A stretch of 64,000 bases of DNA from Nocardia brasiliensis IFM 10847 (GCF_000710915.1 NZ_BAUA01000196.1:33984-97983), one strand, 5' to 3'. Positions 9,343 through 18,182 are shown, counted from the first letter of the stretch. Program-made: numbers and translations. Notes: generated by a model not told the origin, from the letters alone.

Positions 9343-10367
9343 GCTGGGTGATGCCGGCGGAAACGGCACCGCAGGAACGGATCTGGATGGCCTTTCCGCC
9401 CCTGGGCGCGAGCGTGTTCGCCACGGCGGAATCCGCGCACGAGGCGCGTGAGGCCTGGGCGCGGGTGGCGCACGAGATTCTCGAGTTCGAGCCCGTCACG
9501 ATGGTGGTCGACCCGCGTGATCGGCGGGCGGCTCGAAAGTATCTGTCGGGCATGGTCGATCTGCTCGAAGCGCCGCTCGACGACGCCTGGATGCGCGATA
9601 TCGGCCCGTCCTTCGTGCTGGACGCGGACAGCGGCAGGCTCGGCGCCGTCGACTGGACCTTCAACGGCTGGGGCAGGCAGGAGTGGGCGAACTGGGCGCG
9701 GGACAGCGAGATCGGTGCGACGGTCGCCAGCGCGGCCGGCGCCGAAACGGTCGGCTCGAAGCTGGTCAACGAGGGCGGCGGTATCCAGGTCGACGGGCTG
9801 GGCACCGTACTGGTCACCGAGACAGTGCAACTCGATCCGATGCGCAATCCGGGGCTCGACAAGGCCGCGGTCGAAGCCGAATTGGCGCGTACCATCGGCG
9901 CGCGGCACGTCATCTGGCTGCCGCGCGGCCTGACCCGGGACAACGAACAGCACGGCACCCGCGGGCACGTCGATATCGTCGCCGCGATTCCCGCGCCCGG
10001 AACTCTGCTGGTACATGCCCAGCACGACACCGCGCACCCGGACTGGGCGGTGACCCGCGAGCTGCTGGCACTGCTGCCGGACACCACCGATGCCGCCGGC
10101 CGAGCTTGGGAGATCGTCGAACTGCCTGCCCCGCAGGTGCTCCGGGATCGCGAAGGCTGGGTGGACTACAGCTATATCAACCACCTCGTCGTCAACGACG
10201 GCGTAATCGCCTGCGGCTTCGGCGATCCCCATGACGACGTGGCACGGGGCATCCTCGCCGAGATGTATCCGGGCCGGCAGGTGCGCACGGTCGATGCCCG
10301 GGAGTTCTTCGCCCGCGGTGGCGGCATTCACTGCATCACCCAGCAGCAGCCGAGGGTGATCGACTGA
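9339..10367 (+). CDS. aguA: Agmatine deiminase
   Basis: A 342-residue guanidino-group-modifying enzyme of the agmatine deiminase/PAD-porph family. Motifs in order are WMRDIGPSFV, NEGGGIQV, HGTRGHVDIVA and the terminal GGGIHCITQQQP containing the nucleophile Cys332. It hydrolyses agmatine to N-carbamoylputrescine and ammonia, the substrate for the overlapping aguB product. The ATG at 9339 overlaps the aguB stop. Length and motif order match functional family members; no key residue is missing. Confidence 0.93.
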   Translation: MSWVMPAETAPQERIWMAFPPLGASVFATAESAHEAREAWARVAHEILEFEPVTMVVDPRDRRAARKYLSGMVDLLEAPLDDAWMRDIGPSFVLDADSGRLGAVDWTFNGWGRQEWANWARDSEIGATVASAAGAETVGSKLVNEGGGIQVDGLGTVLVTETVQLDPMRNPGLDKAAVEAELARTIGARHVIWLPRGLTRDNEQHGTRGHVDIVAAIPAPGTLLVHAQHDTAHPDWAVTRELLALLPDTTDAAGRAWEIVELPAPQVLRDREGWVDYSYINHLVVNDGVIACGFGDPHDDVARGILAEMYPGRQVRTVDAREFFARGGGIHCITQQQPRVID

Positions 10368-10376
10368 AAGTTCAGT
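10363..10376. promoter_or_regulatory. TetR-type operator, copy 3 (before tetR)
   Basis: ACTGAA-AG-TTCAGT: same arms as the copies at 6783 and 8304 with a different centre. It overlaps the aguA stop codon and lies 49 bp before the TetR gene, consistent with autoregulation. Confidence 0.7.
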
Positions 10377-10425
10377 TGGGCTATGTTGGTTCGGGAACCG
10401 GAGCCGACCGACTGGAGCAACTGCG

Positions 10426-11022
10426 ATGGCGAGCCGACGCGAAGCGATCCTGCGGGCGAGTGCCAAGGCGATCGCCGAGCGGGGTGTGCGCGGACTGCGC
10501 GTACACGATGTCGCCGAGGTCGCGGGCGTCTCGCCCGGCCTGCTCTACTACTACTTCAAGGATCGGGACGGCCTGCTCGCCGCCGCGCTGACCTATATCA
10601 ACGACCGGGCCCGCGAATCCGGTACCGCCAGTGAGGGATCGGATTCTGCGCTGGAACGGCTGCACGCGCATGCGCTCGCCGACATCCAGGATGAACCCGA
10701 GGTGTTCGAGAACGCGTTGGTCTGGCACGAATTACGGGCGTCGGCGGTCTTCGAAACGCCGCTGCGGGCACCGCTCGCCACGACCTCGCGGCAGTGGGAC
10801 GCGGAGATCGCCGACGCGATTCGGCTGGCGCAGGCGGCGGGGGACGTGCCGCAGTCGGTGGATCCGAAAGCCATGGGCCTCATCGTCACCGCGCTGACCG
10901 ACGGCCTGTCCGCACGCTGGCTCTCCGGTGAACTCAGCACCGAGCAGGCACGCTCGCACCTGTCGATCGCGCTGAACGCCCTGCTCCCCGCGACGAATCG
11001 AGCGTCCGCGGACCAGGGGTGA
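10426..11022 (+). CDS. TetR-family regulator of the agmatine genes
   Basis: A 198-residue protein with an N-terminal TetR helix-turn-helix (LRVHDVAEVAGVSPGLLYYY, residues about 25-45) followed by a helical ligand domain. It lies directly downstream of aguA in the same direction, with the palindrome ACTGAA/TTCAGT upstream of itself, aguB and the permease. It is therefore the best candidate for the repressor of the locus, with agmatine or a downstream amine as likely inducer. Ligand identity is not readable from sequence. Confidence 0.9.
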   Translation: MASRREAILRASAKAIAERGVRGLRVHDVAEVAGVSPGLLYYYFKDRDGLLAAALTYINDRARESGTASEGSDSALERLHAHALADIQDEPEVFENALVWHELRASAVFETPLRAPLATTSRQWDAEIADAIRLAQAAGDVPQSVDPKAMGLIVTALTDGLSARWLSGELSTEQARSHLSIALNALLPATNRASADQG

Positions 11023-11069
11023 CGCCATGCGGTGGCCGCCGCGCCGGGAAAGTATGACACGCCGGGACT

Positions 11070-11090
11070 TTTCGACTGAATAGATCGAAA
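11070..11090. promoter_or_regulatory. Inverted repeat upstream of MmpL gene
   Basis: TTTCGA and TCGAAA arms separated by 9 bp, in the 264-bp region between tetR and the transporter gene. It could be an operator or promoter-proximal element; only the symmetry supports it. Confidence 0.3.
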
Positions 11091-11166
11091 CGATGACATC
11101 GGCGATGAGATCTGATAAAACATCGGCCGTACTAGAGGTTGCTCCTCCGCTTACGTCCACGCCGTG

Positions 11167-11182
11167 CCTACCGTGCGGTAGG
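11167..11182. promoter_or_regulatory. CCTACCG/CGGTAGG inverted repeat upstream of MmpL gene
   Basis: Seven-base arms around a TG centre, 104 bp before the transporter start. The shape resembles TetR operators found before mmpL genes; no regulator gene is adjacent apart from the agmatine-locus TetR. Apart from this and the repeat at 11070, I see nothing in 11023-11286. Confidence 0.35.
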
Positions 11183-11286
11183 TAGAAGGACGGCGCGGGG
11201 GAGCTGTTCGCCTGCAAGCGGGCCGCGAAGGTGCTGTACGGGCCCTGATCTCAGCACAACCCGGTTACCTCGAGGAGAGCCCGTTC

Positions 11287-14200
11287 GTGTCCGTATACCT
11301 CTATAAGTGGGGAAAGTTCGCCTTCCGCCGCAAGTGGATCGTGCTGCCGCTATGGCTGGTACTCCTCGGTGCGCTCGGCGCCGGTTCGCACCTGTTGAGC
11401 AAGTCGATGAGCGACGAGTTCAGCATGCCCGCGCTGCCGTCGGAACGCGCGACAGAAATCCTGGACAAGCAGTTTCCGGGCATGTCCGCGCAGTTCGGCA
11501 TCGATGCCGTCAGCGGTACCTACGTGCTCGAGGCGCCCGCCGGTACGAAGCTGACCGACAAGGACAACAGCGCCGCCATCGACGCGCTGATCGCTGATCT
11601 GCGGGCGCTGACGGTCGGGGACGACCGGCACCGGCTCGTGGCCGAAAAGGCCGGGGCGGCTTTGCAGAACCCGGTCGCCGCCACCCAGGCGATGGGCTGT
11701 CTGACCACCGCCGATCCCGCGACCTGCGCGGGCGCTCCGCTCAACGTGCTGAGCAAGGACGCCCCGGCGACCGTGGCCGTGCTCACCGTGCCGTTCGACA
11801 TCGCCTCGTCGATGGATATCACCGACGAGCAGCGACGGGCCGCCTACGCCGTGGCCGACCCGGCCCGTGCGCGCGGATTGGTGGTCGAACTCGGCGGGTC
11901 CATCGCCCGCGAGCAGGAACAGCCCAGTGGGCAGGCCGAGTTGATCGGCATGGGGGTCGCGCTGGTCGTCATGGTGATCGCGTTCGGCGCCATCGTGGCG
12001 GCTTTCGTGCCGATCGTCACCGCCATCGTCGGACTGGGCGCCGCGATGCTGGTGATCTCGCTGAGCACCGCGGTCGTGGAGGTGCCGAGTTTCACGACGT
12101 TCCTGGCATCGATGATCGGTATCGCGCTGTCGATCGACTATGCGCTGTTCATCGTCTCCCGGTACAAGCACGAATTGCGCGTCGCGGCGAATCCCGAAGA
12201 AGCGGCGGGCGTTTCAGTGGGTACGGCAGGTTCGGCGGTGGTGTTCGCCGGGCTCACCGTGATCGTCGCGCTGGGCGCGCTGAGCATCGTCGGGGTGAAC
12301 TTCCTGACGTTCATGGGTCTCGGTGGCGCCGTGGCCGCGTTCTTCGCCGTGCTCACCGCGATCACGCTGATGCCCGCGCTGCTCGGCGCTTTCGGCCGAT
12401 TCCTGTTCAAGCCGAAGCTGCCGTTGGTCGCGCGGCACGACCCGGAGGACGACACCTCCGTCACCAACGGCATGCGGGTCGGCCGACTGATCGGCAAGCG
12501 GCCGTGGCTCGCGCTGATCGTCGCGGTGGCCGCGTTGGCGGCACTCGCGCTGCCCGCGCTGCAGTTGCAGTTGGGTCTGCCCGGTGAGGACAGTCTGCCC
12601 ACCGAGTCCACGGCCAGGCAGGCCTACGACATCCGGACCAACGGCTTCGGCGAGGGCAGCAACGGCGTCCTCACCGTGGCCGCCGATCTGGAGCAGGTGC
12701 CGGCAGACGAGCGCAAGGCCGCGGTCACCGCGCTGCGCGACCGGCTCGCGGAGTTCCCGGAGATGGATTACCTCACCTCACCGCAATTCAGCGCGAACGG
12801 GCTGGGTGCGATGCTCAGCGGTGTGCCGAAATCTGGTCCGAACGATCAGGACACCAAGGATCTGGTGCGTGACGCTCGCGCCGCCGAAGCCGAATTGACC
12901 GAGCGCTACGGCATCCGATACGGCATCACCGGCACCACCGCCATCTACGCCGACATGGACCACGTCCTGCTCGGCAAGATCGTGCCCTACCTGGCGATCG
13001 TCGCGGGCGCGGCCTTCGTGCTGCTGATCCTGGTGTTCCGGTCCATCCTGGTCCCGCTCACCGCGGCGCTCGGCTTCCTGCTCTCGATGGCGGCTACCTT
13101 CGGCGCCACCGTCCTGATCTTCCAGGAGGGCACCTTCGGCCTGATCGCCGACCCGCAGCCGATCGTCAGCTTCCTGCCGATCATGTTGATCGGCTTGGTA
13201 TTCGGGCTCGCCATGGACTACCAAGTGTTCCTGGTGACCCGCATGCGCGAGGAATTCGTGCACGGCAAGTCGGCGCGGCAGGCCATGATCGCCGGGTACC
13301 ACCACGGCGCGCGCGTGGTCACCTCGGCGGCGATCATCATGATCTCGGTCTTCGGTTCCTTCCTGCTGGAAACCGACGTGACCGCGAAATCCATGGGATT
13401 CGCGCTCGCGGCAGGCGTCGCCATCGATGCCTTCGTGGTGCGCATGGTGCTGGTGCCCGCCCTGCTGGCGATCATGGGCAAGGCGTCGTGGTGGATGCCG
13501 AAATGGCTGGACCGTATCCTGCCCGACATCGATGTCGAGGGGGCGAAGCTGCGCGCGTTGCAGCGCAAGCGGTCCGGCGCGGCCGAGCTCGAGCCGGTTG
13601 GGGCCGAACAGGCGCCTGCCCTCGACGCGGCGGTGAATACCGTTGCGGTGCAGCAAATGCCGGAGGCGGAAAGTGAGCAGTTCGGCGCATCGAGCGGCCG
13701 CACGATCTTCGGGCGGGTGTGCCGCGACGACGGGTACCCGGTGCCGGACGCGGCCCTGACTCTGATCGACCAACGCGGGCAACAGGTTTCGCGAGCGGTG
13801 GCGGATGACGACGGCAACTACGCGATCGAGCCGCCCGCACCGGGCGGCTACGTCCTGATCGTCTCCGCGAGCCGGCATCAACCCGCCGCGGTGAATGTCA
13901 CTGTCGCCGAAGACGGTGCGCACCACGTCGACGTCACGCTGCAGGGTTCCGGCGAGCTGTCCGGCGTGGTGCGCACCGCCGCCCGCGAGCCGGTGGCGGA
14001 GGCCACGATCACCGTGACCGACCTGCGCGGCGAGGTGGTGGGGGTGGCGGTCAGCGCGGCGGACGGCGGCTACGCCTGCAAGGGTGTGCTGGCCGGAACC
14101 TACACGCTGGTGGCGGTCGCCGCGCGGATGCGACCCACCGCGACGACGTTGACCGTACCCGACAGCGGCCGTTTGCGTTTCGACGTCGAACTCGCGCCGA

Positions 14201-14469
14201 TGGCAATGCTGTGGGGCACGGTGCGGGCGAATGGCCGCGCGGTGTACGACGCCCGGATCACCGTGCTCGACTGGTCCGGCACGATCGTCGGCACCGCCCA
14301 CACCGACGAGGACGGCCGCTACGCGGTGGCCGACCTGCCGGAGGGCGAGTACACCGTCGAGGCCCGGGGCTACCCGCTGGTGACCGGTCAGGTCACCATC
14401 ACCGGCAGCCAGGTCGACCACGATGTCCGCCTGGGCTTCGACATCGACGAACACGCGGAAATGTCCTGA
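11287..14469 (+). CDS. MmpL-family transporter with C-terminal carboxypeptidase-regulatory-like repeats
   Basis: A 1060-residue RND/MMPL membrane protein. Two MMPL halves are visible, each with the proton-relay Asp-Tyr pair: LSIDYALFIVSRYKHE (Asp284) and GLAMDYQVFLVTRMREEF (Asp644), as in mycobacterial MmpL3. The transporter part ends near residue 760. After a linker there are three tandem beta-sandwich repeats of the carboxypeptidase-regulatory/CnaB-like kind (about 806-885, 889-970 and 972-1050), each with G-x-V-R ... DGG/DGY ... G-Y signatures (DDDGNYAIE, AADGGYACK, DEDGRYAVA). MMPL proteins export lipids or lipophilic compounds. The GTG start at 11287 has GAGGAGAG upstream. The repeats would be predicted on the cytoplasmic side, which is odd for this fold. 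Confidence 0.88.
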   Translation: MSVYLYKWGKFAFRRKWIVLPLWLVLLGALGAGSHLLSKSMSDEFSMPALPSERATEILDKQFPGMSAQFGIDAVSGTYVLEAPAGTKLTDKDNSAAIDALIADLRALTVGDDRHRLVAEKAGAALQNPVAATQAMGCLTTADPATCAGAPLNVLSKDAPATVAVLTVPFDIASSMDITDEQRRAAYAVADPARARGLVVELGGSIAREQEQPSGQAELIGMGVALVVMVIAFGAIVAAFVPIVTAIVGLGAAMLVISLSTAVVEVPSFTTFLASMIGIALSIDYALFIVSRYKHELRVAANPEEAAGVSVGTAGSAVVFAGLTVIVALGALSIVGVNFLTFMGLGGAVAAFFAVLTAITLMPALLGAFGRFLFKPKLPLVARHDPEDDTSVTNGMRVGRLIGKRPWLALIVAVAALAALALPALQLQLGLPGEDSLPTESTARQAYDIRTNGFGEGSNGVLTVAADLEQVPADERKAAVTALRDRLAEFPEMDYLTSPQFSANGLGAMLSGVPKSGPNDQDTKDLVRDARAAEAELTERYGIRYGITGTTAIYADMDHVLLGKIVPYLAIVAGAAFVLLILVFRSILVPLTAALGFLLSMAATFGATVLIFQEGTFGLIADPQPIVSFLPIMLIGLVFGLAMDYQVFLVTRMREEFVHGKSARQAMIAGYHHGARVVTSAAIIMISVFGSFLLETDVTAKSMGFALAAGVAIDAFVVRMVLVPALLAIMGKASWWMPKWLDRILPDIDVEGAKLRALQRKRSGAAELEPVGAEQAPALDAAVNTVAVQQMPEAESEQFGASSGRTIFGRVCRDDGYPVPDAALTLIDQRGQQVSRAVADDDGNYAIEPPAPGGYVLIVSASRHQPAAVNVTVAEDGAHHVDVTLQGSGELSGVVRTAAREPVAEATITVTDLRGEVVGVAVSAADGGYACKGVLAGTYTLVAVAARMRPTATTLTVPDSGRLRFDVELAPMAMLWGTVRANGRAVYDARITVLDWSGTIVGTAHTDEDGRYAVADLPEGEYTVEARGYPLVTGQVTITGSQVDHDVRLGFDIDEHAEMS

Positions 14470-14617
14470 GCCACGGCTTTTCGGTTCGTGACGAGCACGG
14501 GCGGACCCCGTGCGCACGGGGTGCTGTGCCCCTGAAACCGTGGGCACGCCCCTGGATGGGGTAGCTCCTACGATGTGAGGTTTGGAGTGCAGGGGCGACA
14601 GAGGTGGGGAACGCGCG

Positions 14618-15361
14618 GTGACCGAGGTGCTCGTCGGTGTGGCACTGCACGACATCGTGATCGCCGCGCTGCGGGAGGCGTGGACGCAGGCGCGCCCGCA
14701 CCCGGTGGATACGCGCGATCTGCTCGTCGCGCTGATGCGCGCGGACATGTCCACCGGTTGGTCGCGGATCTGGTTGGACGTCGGTGACATTGCGGCGATC
14801 ACCCGCAAACTCGTCGTGGACCCGGCTCGCGGCGGCACCGCGACGTGGTCGGACGTCGAACTCACGGATACCTGTGCCACCGCCCTCGGCGTCGCTTGGC
14901 GGTTGGCCTACCGGTACCACCTGTGGCCGATTCCGGTCGGTGTCGTCGCGCTCGGTCTGGTTGCCGACGACGGTTCGGCCGCCGCACAAGCGCTCCGAGA
15001 CCGCCTGTCGCGCAGTGAGATGCTGGCGTTGCTCCAGTCCGAGGTGCTGCGCATCCAGCTGGGCGCCCTCGACCGGACACTTCCGGCACTGCTGGCCGAG
15101 TCACGCTACCCGGTGCCGGTCACGAATTCGCCACCGCCGATTCGAGTGCCGCCCCCGCCTCCGTCCCCGCCGGTGCGTCGGCCACTGACCCCGGCCCAAC
15201 TCCGCCAGCAGAAGCGCAATCGCGTCATCATCCCGATCGCCTTGGTGCTGTTCGCGATATTGGCTTTCATCATGACCATGAACCCTTACAACATCCTCGA
15301 CGAGCCCGGCGCCAAACCCCCGCCTCCGGCTACGGTCACCACCACGAGCGTCGTCCGATGA
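14618..15361 (+). CDS. Clp-N-like helical protein with proline-rich linker and C-terminal membrane anchor
   Basis: A 247-residue protein. Residues about 5-150 hold two related helical units (ALREAWTQARPHPVDTRDLL and TCATALGVAWRLAYRYHLWP) resembling the double repeat of the Clp ATPase N-domain, without any AAA module. A proline-rich linker follows (PPPIRVPPPPPSPPVRRP), then a basic patch, one transmembrane helix (VIIPIALVLFAILAFIMTM, about 207-225) and a short Pro/Thr-rich tail. GTG 14618 is chosen because GAGGTGGGGA lies upstream and the domain begins there; ATG 14582 would add 12 unlikely residues. Function unknown. It follows the MmpL gene by 148 bp. The Clp-N assignment rests on pattern and length only. 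Confidence 0.65.
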   Translation: MTEVLVGVALHDIVIAALREAWTQARPHPVDTRDLLVALMRADMSTGWSRIWLDVGDIAAITRKLVVDPARGGTATWSDVELTDTCATALGVAWRLAYRYHLWPIPVGVVALGLVADDGSAAAQALRDRLSRSEMLALLQSEVLRIQLGALDRTLPALLAESRYPVPVTNSPPPIRVPPPPPSPPVRRPLTPAQLRQQKRNRVIIPIALVLFAILAFIMTMNPYNILDEPGAKPPPPATVTTTSVVR

Positions 15362-15385
15362 ACGGCCCCGACGACCGTGCGTCGG

Positions 15386-16606
15386 TCATCGAAGTGTGGT
15401 GATCGGTTGGTGGGGAAGGGGTTCGGGCAGAGTCAGGGCGGTATGCGCGGGGCGGCCAGTTTGCGGGGGCAAGGTGGTTAGGCTGCGCAGCCTGGCGTTG
15501 CGTTTCGCCAGAGCTTCGGCGGTGGTGGGGAAGAGGGCGGCGTCGCCCGCGCCGACCAGTGCCTGATTCTGTTCCACGAAACCGCATAGGCCGCGCTCGT
15601 AGGCGGCGAAAGCCGCGGTGTGGTCGTTGTGGGTGGCCAGAGAGTGGGCGAGCACATACGCGCCGACCAGGGCGAGGCTGGAACCTTGCCCGGTGAGGAA
15701 CGACGGGGCGTGCGCGGCGTCGCCGAGCACCGCGTATCGCCCTCGCGTCCACCACGGCATGCGGACCTGGCTCACCGTGTCGAAGAACGCATCGTCCGCA
15801 TCGCGCAAAGCCGCGACCATGGCCGGGATTTCCCATCCGTCGTTCGCGAAAGTTGCTGCGACGAGCTCACTCTGGGCTGCGCGGTCGCGCAGGACCGGGT
15901 AGGGCGGTATCGGGTGCGTGAAATTGAGGAAGGCGTGTAGTTCGTTGCTGTCTTCGACCGCGTAGAGCGCCGCGCCCCGTCCCGGGGTGTTCCAGATGAC
16001 CGCCTCGTGCGAGAGCCCGAATGTGTTGGGCATCGTGAAGATGGCGAAGCAGTAGCCCAGGTAGCGGTGGAACTGTGCCGCGGGCCCGAACACGAGTTCC
16101 CTTATCCGCGAATGCAACCCGTCGGCGCCCAGGACCAGGTCGAAACTGCGCTGGACGCCGCTGCGGAAGGTGACCTCGACGCCGTGTCCGTGTTCGGTGA
16201 GCGCGGCGACGGAGTCGTCGAACACGAACTCGACGTCGTCACGGACGTTCGCGTACAAGGCTTTCGACAGATCTCCGCGCGACACCTCGAGGTCACGTCC
16301 CTCGACTCCGCCGACCACCGCCTGGGGGTGCACCACCGCAGCGGTCGTGCCGTCGGCGTTGCGGAAGGTCAACCGGCCTGAGTTGATATGCGCTTGCCGC
16401 AGCTGCGGCAGGATTCCCATCCGGCGTGCGACCTCCACCGCGGTGCCGCGCACATCGATCGGGTACCCGCCGCTGCGCACTCCGGCCGACTTCTCCACCA
16501 CGGTCACCGCGAACCCGTAGCGGTGCAGCCAGAACGCGACGGCAGGACCGGCGATGCTCGCCCCGGACACCAGCACAGACGTTTTCGATGCGGACTTGCA
16601 GTTCAT
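15386..16606 (-). CDS. FAD-dependent monooxygenase (PHBH/TetX-like fold)
   Basis: A 406-residue class A flavoprotein monooxygenase. The N-terminal FAD-binding motif is VLVSGASIAGPAVAFWLHRY, the middle motif GADGLHSRIR, and the GD motif GDAAHAPSFLTGQGSSLALV. It hydroxylates an aromatic or polyketide-like small molecule using NAD(P)H and O2. It is 24 bp downstream of an MFS exporter gene on the same strand, and a TetR gene is divergent, an arrangement typical of drug-modification plus efflux. The resemblance to TetX is at family level only and does not show tetracycline activity. Confidence 0.85.
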   Translation of the reverse strand: MNCKSASKTSVLVSGASIAGPAVAFWLHRYGFAVTVVEKSAGVRSGGYPIDVRGTAVEVARRMGILPQLRQAHINSGRLTFRNADGTTAAVVHPQAVVGGVEGRDLEVSRGDLSKALYANVRDDVEFVFDDSVAALTEHGHGVEVTFRSGVQRSFDLVLGADGLHSRIRELVFGPAAQFHRYLGYCFAIFTMPNTFGLSHEAVIWNTPGRGAALYAVEDSNELHAFLNFTHPIPPYPVLRDRAAQSELVAATFANDGWEIPAMVAALRDADDAFFDTVSQVRMPWWTRGRYAVLGDAAHAPSFLTGQGSSLALVGAYVLAHSLATHNDHTAAFAAYERGLCGFVEQNQALVGAGDAALFPTTAEALAKRNARLRSLTTLPPQTGRPAHTALTLPEPLPHQPITTLR

Positions 16607-16630
16607 TGCTCAACTCCTGAATCGAGAGGG

Positions 16631-18061
16631 TCACACGCGGCCGCGGTGGATGTTGCGGGCGAGGACGACAGACAGCACGGCGGCGATCGCGAATGCGGCG
16701 GAAGCGATTGCGATACAGCCGAATACGCCGGTTGCCGAGTTCACCGTCGCGCCGTCGACGACCACGGTGGTCGAGTCGAGCACGGCCGCGCCCACGAAGT
16801 TGAGCACCACCGACCCGATCGAAACCATGACCATGACGAGACTGGAGACGATGCCCTGCCGCTCGGTCGCGGCCGAACTGCCCGCCATGTTGAACCCCGC
16901 CGTTCCAAGCGCGCCCACCGTGACGCCCAGCAGGAAGGCGAAGCACAGCGCGGCCGTCAATTGTGAAGCGCCGAGGAACATTCCGACGGTCACCACGGTG
17001 CCCAGCACGATGGCTCCGGCCAAGGTCGACGCCGGCCCGACGCGCGCCGCAAGCCATCCGGCTCCCGGGCCGCCGAGCATCACGCCGAGTCCCGGCGCCG
17101 CGAGCAACAGCGCCACCGATCCCTGGTCGGCCAGTCCGTACCCGAGGTGCTGATCCGCCGAGACGTCACCGATGAGTGGGATGAGCTGGAGCATGCTCTG
17201 GTACGAACCGGCGCCGAGGAAGACGACGAGCAGCGTGAGCGCCAACGGGCCGTTGAGATCCCGGACGTCGATGAGGGGATCGGGCTTTCGATTCGAGACC
17301 AGGAACCAGCGGGCCAGTGCCGCGCCGCCGCCGCAGAGCAGCGCCAGCGGACCGGCGGCAAGCCAGCCGAGATCCGAGCCGAGGCTGATGTAAGCGAGCA
17401 CCCCGGCGAGACCGCCACCGAGCAGCAGCGCGCCACCGACGTCGATCCTTCCGGGCGTCTTGACCAGGGATTCGGGCACGATGCCGCGCACGACGATCGC
17501 CATCGCCACCGCGACGAAAGCCGAGACCAGGAACAGGATTTGGAAGCCGTACCGCATGGCCAGTTGCTCGATGAGGAACCGGGAAGCGATGTTGAGCACC
17601 GCCGACCCGGAGGTCACGATCCCCACGATGATCATTCCGATCCGTGGTGCGCAGACACTGCGAACGATCGCGACGGAGAGGAACACGGCCGCCAGCGACG
17701 CTCCCTGCAGCATGCGTCCCGGCACGAAGATCCAGATGGTGGGGGCTACGGCGCAGACGAGCGCGCCCACGCCGCTGACGAGCAGCGTCAGGACGAGGAC
17801 GATGCGTTTTCCGTAGATATCGGCGCTCTTGCCGAGCAGCGGCGCCCACAGCACGCCGGCCAGCATCGCGGTGGCATTGAGCCACGCCGCCTGGTGGGTA
17901 TCGAAATGGTCGAGCATCTCCGGCAGGACGAGCAGCGGCGCCGTGATGGCCGAATCGACCACGAAATTCACCAGGGCCAGTACCGCCACCAAGCCGATGA
18001 GCTGCGCGTTCCAGCTCGAGTGCAGTCCGGTGCTGGTACTTCCGGACACGATCCGGTGCAT
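16631..18061 (-). CDS. MFS drug-efflux-type transporter
   Basis: A 476-residue polytopic protein with 12-14 predicted membrane segments. It has MFS motif A-like sequence (GKSADIYGKRIVLV) and the segment VPGRMLQGASLAAVFLSVAI characteristic of DHA-type multidrug antiporters. It probably exports a lipophilic compound by proton antiport. It is co-oriented with the downstream monooxygenase and divergent from a TetR gene, so it is likely induced by its substrate. Confidence 0.85.
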   Translation of the reverse strand: MHRIVSGSTSTGLHSSWNAQLIGLVAVLALVNFVVDSAITAPLLVLPEMLDHFDTHQAAWLNATAMLAGVLWAPLLGKSADIYGKRIVLVLTLLVSGVGALVCAVAPTIWIFVPGRMLQGASLAAVFLSVAIVRSVCAPRIGMIIVGIVTSGSAVLNIASRFLIEQLAMRYGFQILFLVSAFVAVAMAIVVRGIVPESLVKTPGRIDVGGALLLGGGLAGVLAYISLGSDLGWLAAGPLALLCGGGAALARWFLVSNRKPDPLIDVRDLNGPLALTLLVVFLGAGSYQSMLQLIPLIGDVSADQHLGYGLADQGSVALLLAAPGLGVMLGGPGAGWLAARVGPASTLAGAIVLGTVVTVGMFLGASQLTAALCFAFLLGVTVGALGTAGFNMAGSSAATERQGIVSSLVMVMVSIGSVVLNFVGAAVLDSTTVVVDGATVNSATGVFGCIAIASAAFAIAAVLSVVLARNIHRGRV

Positions 18062-18122
18062 CAGGGACTCCTTGATACGGGCGCGTGTCAGAGCGACGCG
18101 CAGCTAAGTAAGATACGAGAAG

Positions 18123-18160
18123 GTTTCTTAACGGCGAGAGTAGGCTCCCCGATAAGAAAC
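18123..18160. promoter_or_regulatory. GTTTCTTA/TAAGAAAC inverted repeat in MFS-TetR divergent promoter
   Basis: Perfect 8-bp arms (18123-18130 and 18153-18160) separated by 22 bp, between the divergent MFS and TetR starts. Likely operator half-sites for the adjacent TetR; binding not shown. Confidence 0.55.
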
Positions 18161-18182
18161 GTCAAAGGATCTAAGGAGTGCG

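Noticed and set aside
12778..14880. 700-codon open frame on the minus strand
   Set aside because: Antisense to the MmpL transporter and its C-terminal repeats; no recognisable domain and His/Arg-rich composition.
15386..16606. Calling the FAD monooxygenase a tetracycline-inactivating TetX
   Set aside because: Shared motifs are those of the whole PHBH-type family; nothing visible is specific to tetracycline.
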